Assembly: GCA_022564385.1 (NCBI GenBank)
Contig: JADFLN010000023.1
Span: 1 to 18,030 of the forward strand
Direction: 5' to 3'
Length of the DNA: 18,030 bases
Source: Nitrososphaerota archaeon
Lineage (GTDB): Archaea; Thermoproteota; Nitrososphaeria; Nitrososphaerales; Nitrosopumilaceae
Positions within the stretch are counted from its first letter, which is position 1, and the number at the start of each line of letters is the position of its first letter. Below the pieces are notes generated by a model. The model did not search any database, had not been told where the DNA came from, and saw only the letters and a program-made list of their open reading frames with translations. Positions 1-5,552 of this stretch are shown here, piece by piece. The translations under genes were made by a program, and so were the position numbers.

Positions 1-61
1 TGTATACTCTTAAAACATCTTCAGGTGCATTCTCTTTTTCAACTGTGCTTACCCGTGGCAT
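1..61 (-). CDS. Probable carboxymuconolactone decarboxylase / AhpD-like protein, N-terminus only (cut by window edge)
   Basis: Reading the minus strand from an ATG at 61 gives an open frame to the window edge, starting MPRVSTVEKENAPEDVLRVY. This 'MPR(I/V)S.VE...AP..V..(V/L)Y' opening resembles the N-terminus of carboxymuconolactone decarboxylase/AhpD-like proteins, which act as thiol peroxidase partners or as decarboxylases. The CxxC active site would lie beyond the window, so the call rests on 20 residues. An AT-rich box (gattaaaac on the minus strand, about 85-93) sits about 28 bases upstream, right for a leaderless archaeal start. It could also be an unrelated protein. Confidence 0.45.
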   Translation of the reverse strand, partial: MPRVSTVEKENAPEDVLRVY

Positions 62-395
62 GGACTAGCCAAGTTGTATTCGTTTTAATCTTTTTGCCCA
101 AATTTACCCCGAGTTTTAGCTGGTAATGCTCACCTAACAAAAACTTGATATTTTCTTTTGATAGATCATACTATATCATTATTGTATATTCCAAGATACC
201 TGGCTTCCAAAGACAGTATTATCTACTCTAATCGGCTAGGTAGTAGGACACTAGCCACGATTTATTTTCAGTTGTGATGATAAGCTCAGAACACAAGATC
301 TGTAGATTCTGTAATTTTTGGAATATATGTGATGAAAAAGAGGCAGAACAGTAATATGGTAATTAATCTATATGGGATGATAAAAAGAGAAAGTT
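62..395. other. Intergenic region, one tiny Cys-rich ORF
   Basis: Between the edge gene and the 103-aa ORF there is no long reading frame. It holds the putative promoter of the left-edge gene, a 25-codon ORF at 277-354 described separately, and a TATA-like stretch (taatctatat, about 362-371) about 28 bases before the ATG at 396. No tRNA-like fold was seen. Confidence 0.5.
277..354 (+). CDS. Putative 25-aa cysteine-rich microprotein
   Basis: ATG at 277 to TAA at 352-354, 25 residues, with the core ICRFCNFWNIC (Cys-x2-Cys-x5-Cys). The spacing of aromatic residues and cysteines recalls the short Fe-S or zinc-binding tails of larger proteins, but no partner domain is present here. A GTG directly before the ATG could also start it. 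There is no well-placed TATA box: tttatttt at about 261-268 is too close to the ATG. It may be a real small metal-binding peptide, the C-terminal scrap of a lost gene, or chance. Confidence 0.3.
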   Translation: MISSEHKICRFCNFWNICDEKEAEQ

Positions 396-707
396 ATGAT
401 TACTGTAAATTGTAATGATGTTTTACCAATTCAACACGAATTACTAGTTTTTGTATCTGACCAAATAGGTGCAATTCCTACACTAAAACATCATGAATTT
501 GTTTTATCCCCAATAGAGAATGATGATGAAATAGACAAGAAACAAGTCACTGCATCCATCAAAGAATATCTTGATTCCATTGGTGAAGTTAATAATTTTG
601 GTGTAATTGCTGATTCAGATACTATCTTAATCAAATCCATTAATGGTAAAAAAATCAACAAAGTCATTCAGCCTGTTCAATCTCTTCGTAGTTGTTGTGG
701 TTTCTAA
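396..707 (+). CDS. Hypothetical 103-aa protein, unknown function
   Basis: ATG at 396, TAA at 705-707. I do not recognise the family. The protein is small, soluble and slightly acidic in the middle (IENDDEIDKK), with no signal peptide or membrane segment. It ends in Cys-Cys-Gly-Phe (SLRSCCGF). The Cys pair near the C-terminus is its only striking feature and could bind metal or form a redox pair; that is inference. A TATA-like box about 28 bases upstream supports this start. It stands alone, with a long gap on either side, so context gives no role. Codon use and base composition look like the rest of the window. Confidence 0.7.
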   Translation: MITVNCNDVLPIQHELLVFVSDQIGAIPTLKHHEFVLSPIENDDEIDKKQVTASIKEYLDSIGEVNNFGVIADSDTILIKSINGKKINKVIQPVQSLRSCCGF

Positions 708-832
708 CCAAACAAGTCACAGGTACAATGGAATCTCAACTTTCCTTAATTGATTATTCACAAATTATTCATTATCGGGCATGAAAAGTGAATCAGAAAT
801 TGAGTGTTTACAGTTAGAATTATAATATTATG

Positions 833-853
833 TTTGGAAAAAAATATTCCAAA
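833..853. repeat. Short inverted repeat (7-bp stem)
   Basis: TTTGGAA (833-839) and TTCCAAA (847-853) are exact inverted copies around a 7-base A/T loop. It could form a weak hairpin or be an operator-like site, but it lies near no clear gene start. In such AT-rich DNA it may be chance. Confidence 0.25.
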
Positions 854-894
854 ATTATTCCATATTAAGCGTGAAAAAAGAATATTATTTCTAA

Positions 895-1008
895 TATCTC
901 TCAAAGATACGGGAAAAAGTATTAGGTATAGAATCTATCCTACAGGATTTAGATGCTGTTGATCTTGCTATAAGGATCGTATCTGATTGGATTGCAAGAC
1001 GACACTAG
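895..1008 (+). pseudogene. Open fragment without a start codon, likely gene remnant
   Basis: A frame of 37 sense codons follows a TAA at 892-894 and ends at TAG 1006-1008. It reads as a plausible helical protein tail (...REKVLGIESILQDLDAV, then DLAIRIVSDWIARRH). It has no ATG and only an internal GTA/TTA-rich beginning, so it looks like the C-terminal piece of a lost protein. I do not recognise the family. It could be noise. Confidence 0.25.
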
Positions 1009-1079
1009 TCAAAATTTATCAAGCGATCAAAAATAATTCTTAACTTATTCTGCTAAATTCAAATTCAGGATATTCCATT

Positions 1080-1205
1080 ATGAAACAAATAACAATTCCC
1101 AAAAAAGATACTACATTGAAGGTGTTAATTGAAGGAGAAAAAGATGATTTTGATAGACATCATGAAGAGTTACAGCATTTTATAAGTTCTCTAAGTTTTT
1201 CATGA
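1080..1205 (+). CDS. Putative 41-aa small protein
   Basis: ATG at 1080, TGA at 1203-1205. The 41 residues are charged and hydrophilic, starting MKQITIPKKDTTLKVLIEGE and continuing with a His/Glu-rich part (DRHHEELQHF). No known domain was recognised. A TATA-like box (gctaaattc, about 1052-1060) lies about 25 bases upstream, a typical spacing for a leaderless thaumarchaeal gene. This supports expression, but the length leaves real doubt. It sits among remnants and could itself be a truncated gene. Confidence 0.35.
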   Translation: MKQITIPKKDTTLKVLIEGEKDDFDRHHEELQHFISSLSFS

Positions 1206-1237
1206 ATACATTGGTTTGAAATATTCGTAATTTTACT

Positions 1238-1339
1238 ATGAATTCCACAGAATCAATAAAAACATTGAAAAAATATCTGTCTGAAAATATTCCTGATTTA
1301 GAAGAACTATTTGTAGTGGATAAAGAGGGCAATATGTAA
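1238..1339 (+). pseudogene. Short ORF, possibly a frameshifted remnant (FVVDKEGN motif)
   Basis: ATG at 1238 to TAA at 1337-1339, 33 residues ending LEELFVVDKEGNM. The 'FVVDKEG(N)' turn between two strands is a common feature of roadblock/profilin-like and sensor-like domains, where the chain continues for several strands more. Here it stops at once. Shifting the frame by one base after GGCAATATG reopens a short frame (NATGMSKHYHLQSHVKLG) to TAG 1392-1394. This suggests a gene broken by an indel, but the second part overlaps the DUF3179 remnant on the other strand, so it is weak. Confidence 0.3.
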
Positions 1340-1380
1340 TGCTACTGGTATGTCCAAACATTATCATTTACAATCTCATG

Positions 1381-1551
1381 TTAAACTAGGATAGATCGCG
1401 GATATGCCTTTATTTCGCCGTTTATTTCAAGTTCAATTACCACATCATTGTCTGATACAAATTCTACTTCATCTGCATTTACAAACTTGGGATTGTCAAT
1501 CGAAGGAATACCCTCTTTTGTAAATGCACCAAGATTATACCAATTCCTTAA
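1381..1551 (-). pseudogene. DUF3179 family remnant, truncated at both ends
   Basis: On the minus strand, 56 codons are open between a TAA (1552-1554) and a TAA (1381-1383). The translation contains EGIPSIDNPKFVNADEVEF, then DVVIELEINGEIKAYPRSIL, which matches the conserved core of DUF3179 proteins ('GIPALD.PKF', 'GVEI.GEA.AYP..IL'). Family members are about 300 or more residues long with a signal peptide. Here the signal peptide, any start codon, and everything after AYPRSIL (normally followed by '.WHEIVND') are missing. This is a decayed fragment with no sign of translation as a complete protein. The family's function is unknown. Confidence 0.7.
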
Positions 1552-1614
1552 TTATTGGATATGAAATTAATCTATAATGTAAAAAACACAGTACATTACA
1601 CAATTATTAAATTT

Positions 1615-1630
1615 AAAAAAAATAAAAAAA
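1615..1630 (-). terminator. Oligo-T terminator of the secreted-protein gene
   Basis: On the minus strand, T7-A-T8 starts 11 bases after the stop codon of the 321-aa gene. Archaeal RNA polymerase stops at runs of T without needing a hairpin, so this is a good intrinsic terminator. Confidence 0.6.
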
Positions 1631-1641
1631 GGATTGATACT

Positions 1642-2607
1642 CTAACGTAGTACGTTGATATCGTAAAACATCAGGTGTTCAAACACTTCAAATGGTGGTG
1701 GGAAATTGTTTGTTCCATCAGGTAATGGTGCTGTATGATATACCATGTGTAGTTGTACGGTATTATGATTCACCTTTGAATCACCAGGAGTCATTGGAGA
1801 GTATGGAGTAGTACCATCACTTTTGACAATTTTACCTGAATGCATATCTCGTGCACCATCAGTGATCATCATGTGAGCCTCAAATGTTCCTTGAGATTCA
1901 CCATTTTTGAAAACTTCAGCTGGTCCCCAGGATGCCAAATACACAAAGAGTGTTGGTTCTAGTGTTGGCCCAGCACCAGTAGTACCGTGTTCAAAGTGAT
2001 TAATTGCAATAGGATCTGAATCTAGTATAGTTTGAGTGACGCCATCAATGGTTTCACCAATATACATCTCGTTGCCTCCTGCAAATTTGTTTTGTTTTAA
2101 CATCATTTGATCACCATTAAGATCAGTCCAATACGCAGTGATAGTTCCTGTGTTGGCAATATGATCAAGATCTACTTCAATCATACCGGCACTTAATTTT
2201 TTGTGCCCGCTACCATCATAACTAAATGCATCATGTCCGCCTTTTGGAGTCACACCATCAATAATGTAGGCATTTTTGGCAATAACATGAGTTACTGGTA
2301 AAAGACCTCCAGATATGGGTGATGATTTTGATGTACTAGTAGAACTCTTTGGTGAAATAGTCTGCACTGTACTTTTTCCTTGTTTATCTTCTACATACTG
2401 TGAATATCCACCCGAATATTCGGAACAAAGAACGCCACCACAAACTATTCGCTCATTTGCAGAACCATATGAGGCAGTGCCTACTCTTCCTGGAGTGTTT
2501 TTGCCTTGGCTTTTAAGCGCCAATGCATCATCTATAGTACTAGACATCATTACAAATGCGATCATTGGTATGATTGCAAATAATGCTAAGTATTTTGTTC
2601 GAGTCAT
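1642..2607 (-). CDS. Secreted or surface-anchored hypothetical protein, 321 aa
   Basis: ATG at 2607. Residues about 4-24 form a hydrophobic signal peptide or anchor (KYLALFAIIPMIAFVMMSS), so the protein is exported. After it come a short segment with two cysteines (C56, C61), a Ser/Thr/Lys-rich linker at about 79-99, and a domain of about 220 residues rich in Gly, His, Thr and aromatic residues, looking beta-rich. I do not recognise this domain; its many histidines could bind metal, but that is a guess. A TATA box (tttatac on the minus strand, 2625-2631) lies about 21-27 bases upstream and fits a leaderless start. The gene stands alone and ends at a strong oligo-T terminator. Confidence 0.75.
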   Translation of the reverse strand: MTRTKYLALFAIIPMIAFVMMSSTIDDALALKSQGKNTPGRVGTASYGSANERIVCGGVLCSEYSGGYSQYVEDKQGKSTVQTISPKSSTSTSKSSPISGGLLPVTHVIAKNAYIIDGVTPKGGHDAFSYDGSGHKKLSAGMIEVDLDHIANTGTITAYWTDLNGDQMMLKQNKFAGGNEMYIGETIDGVTQTILDSDPIAINHFEHGTTGAGPTLEPTLFVYLASWGPAEVFKNGESQGTFEAHMMITDGARDMHSGKIVKSDGTTPYSPMTPGDSKVNHNTVQLHMVYHTAPLPDGTNNFPPPFEVFEHLMFYDINVLR

Positions 2608-2850
2608 TGGTAGATTAATCTATAGTATAAATAAAAGATTTTACCCAATTCATTAAAATTATCAAGCTAAAAATTATTGTAATTTGAAATAGTTTTAAAT
2701 TTTACAATTATTAAGGATGATGTTTTTGTTCTAAAAGAAAATGGTCTGTAAACTTGAGATAGGCAAAAAAATTCATGTAAAATTGTTTTTGTAAGATTTG
2801 GTAATAAATTGGGAAATTCCTTTTAAATTAATTTTGTTAAAAGTGTTCAA

Positions 2851-3003
2851 ATGCCATACGATGAAATTTATTACCAAAGATTAAACAATAAACAAAAGAA
2901 ACAAATGAACATGCGTAAAGATTTGGAAATCCAGACCAAGTAGTTACTAGAAAAATAGGAAGTAACAGGGCTTTTCAAAACATCTGATGGTTGGGAAAAA
3001 TGA
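2851..3003 (+). pseudogene. Small ORF interrupted by two in-frame TAG codons
   Basis: ATG at 2851 starts a 30-residue frame (MPYDEIYYQRLNNKQKKQMN..., ending EIQTK) stopped by TAG at 2941-2943. The same frame continues with LLEK, a second TAG at 2956-2958, then EVTGLFKTSDGWEK and TGA at 3001-3003. Read through, it gives a coherent basic 50-residue protein, and CAG to TAG changes would explain both stops. A TATA-like box (ttttaaatta, 2821-2830) lies 21-30 bases before the ATG. Either the 30-aa product is the true protein, or this is a small gene in decay. I do not recognise the family. Confidence 0.4.
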
Positions 3004-3101
3004 GGTTTTTATCTTTTTTTTGAATTCTATATTAGCGAATGCTCTAAAAATTTATAGACGTTTTTGGTTTATCTCTAAAAATAATGATACTAGTGGTGAT
3101 C

Positions 3102-3223
3102 TTATCTCATAGTTTCATGTATTCTAGCAGTCTCAATTTTAACTATCAGTGAAGCAATACTCAGATCAATATGTGTAATGCACTTTTCAATTTGTCTCTA
3201 ACTGGTGTTTCTTTTTCAAGCAT
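3102..3223 (-). pseudogene. Possible frameshifted small gene remnant
   Basis: A minus-strand ATG at 3223 reads MLEKETPVRDKLKSALHILI before TGA. A one-base shift near 3172-3176 joins it to HIDLSIASLIVKIETARI..., which ends at TAA 3102-3104. The combined chain is amphipathic and helical, and its pattern recalls the start of ESCRT-III/CdvB-like helical proteins, but that likeness is weak. It may be chance. Confidence 0.2.
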
Positions 3224-3465
3224 TTTTTGCAAGATTGTTTTCTAGATAGTCAAAACTACAATATAGATTCAAAAGATGAAGTTTTAGATTATGAAATTAG
3301 AAAGAAATTTTAACCCATAAAATTACACAATCCTCAAAGATTTTAATAATATCTTTCCCTAAACAACATAAGAATAGTCCTAAAATCTAACTACACATAG
3401 TTATCATTTAATAGTAAACTATGGGGAGTTGTTATGTAATAACTCTGCTCTGGATTTGATATGAT

Positions 3466-3876
3466 TTGCTAAAACAAATAATTTCTATAGGCTTAATTGG
3501 AGCAGTAATTCTTGTAACAATTGCTTTATCTTTTAGTAATTATTCTATTGAAGAAAATGTTGAAGAAACAGACCTGATTATTCAAGGTGATGTAATTATG
3601 CCTACAAAAGTTTCTCGTCCAGGATGTGAGATTAATGATAATTGCTATATTCCCTCTCAAATTGTCATTAAAAAAGGAAAACAAGTAACATGGATCAATA
3701 AAGATTCGGCTTTTCATAGTGTAACTTCGGGTTTTTATGATGTTCCATCTGACCTTTTTGACAGTGGATATTTAGATCCATCTGAATCCTACACTCTTAC
3801 TTTTGATGAAGTAGGCACATATGATTATTTTTGTACTCTACATCCTTGGATGAACGGGCAAGTAATTGTTGAATAA
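3466..3876 (+). CDS. Membrane-anchored blue copper (cupredoxin/plastocyanin-like) protein
   Basis: TTG start at 3466; the nearby ATG at 3461 is out of frame and closes at once. Residues about 5-24 (IISIGLIGAVILVTIALSFS) form an N-terminal anchor or signal, placing the domain outside the cell. The rest is a single cupredoxin domain with all type 1 copper ligands visible: H84 (AFHSVTSG) and C123, H126, M129 in YFCTLHPWM. C54 and C60 may form a disulfide before the core, a pattern familiar from thaumarchaeal plastocyanin-like proteins. In ammonia oxidisers such proteins are thought to carry electrons in place of c-type cytochromes; the exact partner is unknown. Its stop codon directly abuts the 3' end of tRNA-Cys on the other strand. 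Confidence 0.85.
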   Translation: MLKQIISIGLIGAVILVTIALSFSNYSIEENVEETDLIIQGDVIMPTKVSRPGCEINDNCYIPSQIVIKKGKQVTWINKDSAFHSVTSGFYDVPSDLFDSGYLDPSESYTLTFDEVGTYDYFCTLHPWMNGQVIVE

Positions 3877-3947
3877 GGTACCCGAGGGAGTCGAACCCCC
3901 TTGTATAGGCTTTGCAGGCCCACGCATAACCGTTCTGCCAGAGTACC
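3877..3947 (-). tRNA. tRNA-Cys (GCA)
   Basis: The minus strand folds as a complete 71-base tRNA. The acceptor GGTACTC/GGGTACC pairs with one G-U; the D-stem GCAG/ATGC has a G13-A22 mismatch. The anticodon stem is TGGGC/GCCTA with loop CTGCAAA, anticodon GCA, so cysteine. The variable loop is TACAA, and the T-arm is GGGGG-TTCGACT-CCCTC. CCA is not encoded. There is no intron. A TATA-like box (gtttaatt on the minus strand, about 3970-3977) lies about 26 bases upstream, so it probably has its own promoter. Confidence 0.95.
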
Positions 3948-3986
3948 ATTTTAAAAAACACAAAATGAATAATTAAACTCTTTAGA

Positions 3987-4217
3987 TCAGAATTTGTTAA
4001 ATGGTTTTGAAGCTAACTTTACATCTTCTGCTTTTACAGTTTTTCTACCTGCATGAGAAGTCATATCAACTGCACTTTTTGCAATACCATCTGCAAGTTC
4101 TTCAATTATCCTTCTTAATTCATTTGCTGATTCGTCACTAACTCTTGCTGCTCCTGCTTTCTTCAAAATTCTATACATTGCAGATAATCCTAGTTCTGAC
4201 GATTTCATGAATTTCAT
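3987..4217 (-). CDS. Archaeal histone
   Basis: A 76-residue protein made of one histone fold, close in length to HMf-type histones plus a short N-terminal tail. Visible signatures are AGAARVSDES (loop 1 region), the long central helix, and SHAGRKTVKAEDVKLA (loop 2 and helix 3), nearly identical to the archaeal consensus 'HAGRKTIKAEDIELA'. It dimerises and wraps DNA into chromatin. ATG at 4217 is used; a second ATG three codons in (4208) is possible. It is divergent from the TatD-like gene across a short shared promoter region and sits upstream of tRNA-Cys on the same strand. Confidence 0.95.
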   Translation of the reverse strand: MKFMKSSELGLSAMYRILKKAGAARVSDESANELRRIIEELADGIAKSAVDMTSHAGRKTVKAEDVKLASKPFNKF

Positions 4218-4271
4218 TTTAGTTTTTTCCGAAAAAAGATAATGAGTGAAAAAATATCACTAATAAATCGA

Positions 4272-4279
4272 TTTATACC
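4272..4279 (+). promoter_or_regulatory. TATA box of the TatD-like gene
   Basis: tttatacc is centred about 30 bases before the ATG at 4305. It lies inside the frame that would be read from the upstream ATG at 4242, which argues that translation begins at 4305. Confidence 0.5.
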
Positions 4280-4304
4280 GACTATTTTAAGAATTGATAA
4301 AGAA

Positions 4305-5060
4305 ATGACCTGGTATTTTGATTCTCATATACACTTGTCTGATCCTATCTATTCTCGTGATATGCAATTCATCTTAAAGGAAATGGAGTATCTAAAAATT
4401 AAGGCATGTTGTGTTTCAATGAATAATGAAAATTCTTTACAAACTTTAAAACTAGCAAAAAGAAGTAATTTAGTTTTATCCTTCATTGGAATTCATCCTG
4501 AATGTGCAAATAACGAACTTGAACAAATGACTAATCTGATTGAAGAGAATCACCAAAATCTTTTTGGAATAGGAGAAATAGGGTTAGACCCAACTTTTGT
4601 TAATAGTGATGAAGATTCTAAAAGACAAATCCATGTCTTTGAAACATTATTGTCTTCTGCAGAAAAATTTAACAAACCAGTTTCTATTCATTCAAGAAAA
4701 AGCATCGATGATGTTTTTCAAATAATGACCTCCTATAACACTAAACATGCTTTGCTTCATTGGTTTGACGGTAATAAAAAACAACTTCAAAAAGCCATGG
4801 ATATGGGATTTTTTGTGTCATATGGGCCTGTAATGATTTATGCAAATGACAAACAGACTTTACTGTCTAAAACAGATGAATCAAAAATTCTTGTTGAAAC
4901 TGACGGTCCTGTGAGATTTTCTAGGTGTTTTGAAATGAAATCTGGACAAATTACCTTTATTCCTAGTGTGATCTTTTGTGCTTCACAAATTTTAGGGAAA
5001 ACATTTGATGAAATGACATTCCTATTAGAAAATAATTCAAAATCTTTTCTTGGAATATAG
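4305..5060 (+). CDS. TatD-like metal-dependent hydrolase
   Basis: A 251-residue member of the TatD/amidohydrolase family, metal-dependent phosphodiesterases or nucleases with a TIM-barrel fold. All expected metal ligands are visible: H8 and H10 (DSHIHL), E91 (GIGEIGLD), H129 (SIHSR), H152 (LLHWFDG) and D200 (VETDGP). The frame is open from an ATG at 4242, but family members start a few residues before the HxH motif, and a TATA-like box sits between the two ATGs, so I choose 4305. The true substrate is unknown; relatives act as DNases or D-aminoacyl-tRNA deacylases. S17e follows after 31 bases with its own TATA box. Confidence 0.85.
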   Translation: MTWYFDSHIHLSDPIYSRDMQFILKEMEYLKIKACCVSMNNENSLQTLKLAKRSNLVLSFIGIHPECANNELEQMTNLIEENHQNLFGIGEIGLDPTFVNSDEDSKRQIHVFETLLSSAEKFNKPVSIHSRKSIDDVFQIMTSYNTKHALLHWFDGNKKQLQKAMDMGFFVSYGPVMIYANDKQTLLSKTDESKILVETDGPVRFSRCFEMKSGQITFIPSVIFCASQILGKTFDEMTFLLENNSKSFLGI

Positions 5061-5061
5061 G

Positions 5062-5070
5062 TATAAAATA
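5062..5070 (+). promoter_or_regulatory. TATA box of rps17e
   Basis: tataaaata is centred about 26 bases before GTG 5092. It falls within the upstream extension of the open frame (from TTG 5050), so that extension cannot be part of the protein made from this promoter. It decides the start as GTG 5092. Confidence 0.65.
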
Positions 5071-5091
5071 CCCACATTTATCAATCGAGGC

Positions 5092-5511
5092 GTGGATAGA
5101 ATAAAACGTATCTCATATGAGGTGTTAGACAAACACAAATCTAAGTTTGGTGAAGATTTTGCCGATAACAAAGTAAGCTTAGATGAAGTTTCTATTATAC
5201 GTTCTAAAGGTCTTAAAAACAAAGTAGCTGGATATATCACCAGATTTATCAAAAAAGAAATTCGTGAAGAAAAATCTAAACAAGCAAAAATCTCATCTTC
5301 ACAATTTGAGGAATCAGTAGAGAAAGAAGTACAAGCAGAAACTACTGAACCAACTACTACTGAACCAACTACTACTGAACCAACTACTACTGAACCAACT
5401 ACTACTGAACCAACTACTACTGAACCAACTACTACTGAACCAACTACTACTGAACCAACTACTACTGAAACTGTTGTAGAAACTACTTCTAAAGAAGAGA
5501 AAACTGAATAA
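5092..5511 (+). CDS. rps17e: Ribosomal protein S17e (eS17) with a repeat tail
   Basis: From the GTG at 5092, residues 1-60 match eS17, a small-subunit protein shared by archaea and eukaryotes: KRISYEVLDKHKSKFGEDF, then RSKGLKNKVAGYITRFIKK, comparable to 'KR.ARELLEKYPDKF...' and 'RNRIAGYITR' in relatives. Archaeal eS17 is usually only about 60-70 residues. This one is 139, because a charged linker leads into eight perfect copies of Thr-Thr-Glu-Pro-Thr plus a partial copy, then an acidic end. The tail is acidic, unlike the basic core, and is probably disordered. A TATA box 26 bases upstream sets the start. It follows the TatD-like gene and precedes the Cgi121 fusion. Confidence 0.9.
   Translation: MDRIKRISYEVLDKHKSKFGEDFADNKVSLDEVSIIRSKGLKNKVAGYITRFIKKEIREEKSKQAKISSSQFEESVEKEVQAETTEPTTTEPTTTEPTTTEPTTTEPTTTEPTTTEPTTTEPTTTETVVETTSKEEKTE
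5341..5469 (+). repeat. Perfect 15-bp tandem repeat, 8.6 copies, in-frame in rps17e
   Basis: The unit ACTACTGAACCAACT repeats eight times without a single change (5341-5460), then breaks after nine more bases. Each unit encodes TTEPT. Exact identity, including third codon positions, points to recent expansion by slippage or unequal crossing-over. Copy number is likely to vary between strains. Confidence 0.95.
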
Positions 5512-5552
5512 TAAATTAGACATTTATTTTCTAAATTTTGAATTAGATTAGT

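Larger units (their letters stand above)
708..1380. other. Long gene-poor stretch with tiny ORFs and gene remnants
   Basis: No frame above about 45 codons starts here. The stretch contains an inverted repeat at 833-853, an open fragment without a start at 895-1008, and small ORFs at 1080-1205 and 1238-1339. A DUF3179 fragment begins on the other strand at its right edge. Several open pieces without proper starts or ends suggest decayed genes rather than regulatory DNA. Confidence 0.5.
2608..3465. other. Long gene-poor stretch with small ORFs and fragments
   Basis: No long frame occurs here. It holds the promoter of the 321-aa gene at its left end and a small ORF with in-frame TAG codons at 2851-3003. 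At 3102-3313 it holds two mutually exclusive fragments: a frameshifted minus-strand piece and a plus-strand tail (HFLQDCFLDSQNYNIDSK..., stop 3311-3313). The right end carries the upstream region of the cupredoxin gene. Confidence 0.5.

Noticed and set aside
2315..2656. 113-codon plus-strand frame over the start of the 321-aa gene
   Set aside because: It is antisense to the signal peptide and linker of a gene with its own TATA box and terminator; no domain was seen.
708..3465. Insertion sequence as the cause of the broken genes
   Set aside because: No transposase frame, terminal inverted repeats or target duplications were found.
5341..5469. Possible CRISPR-like or other non-coding repeat array
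   Set aside because: The copies are contiguous with no spacers and are in frame with S17e; it is a coding minisatellite.
5314..5523. Minus-strand frame rich in Trp-Phe-Ser-Ser repeats
   Set aside because: It is only the antisense reading of the S17e repeat, with no start signal or family match.
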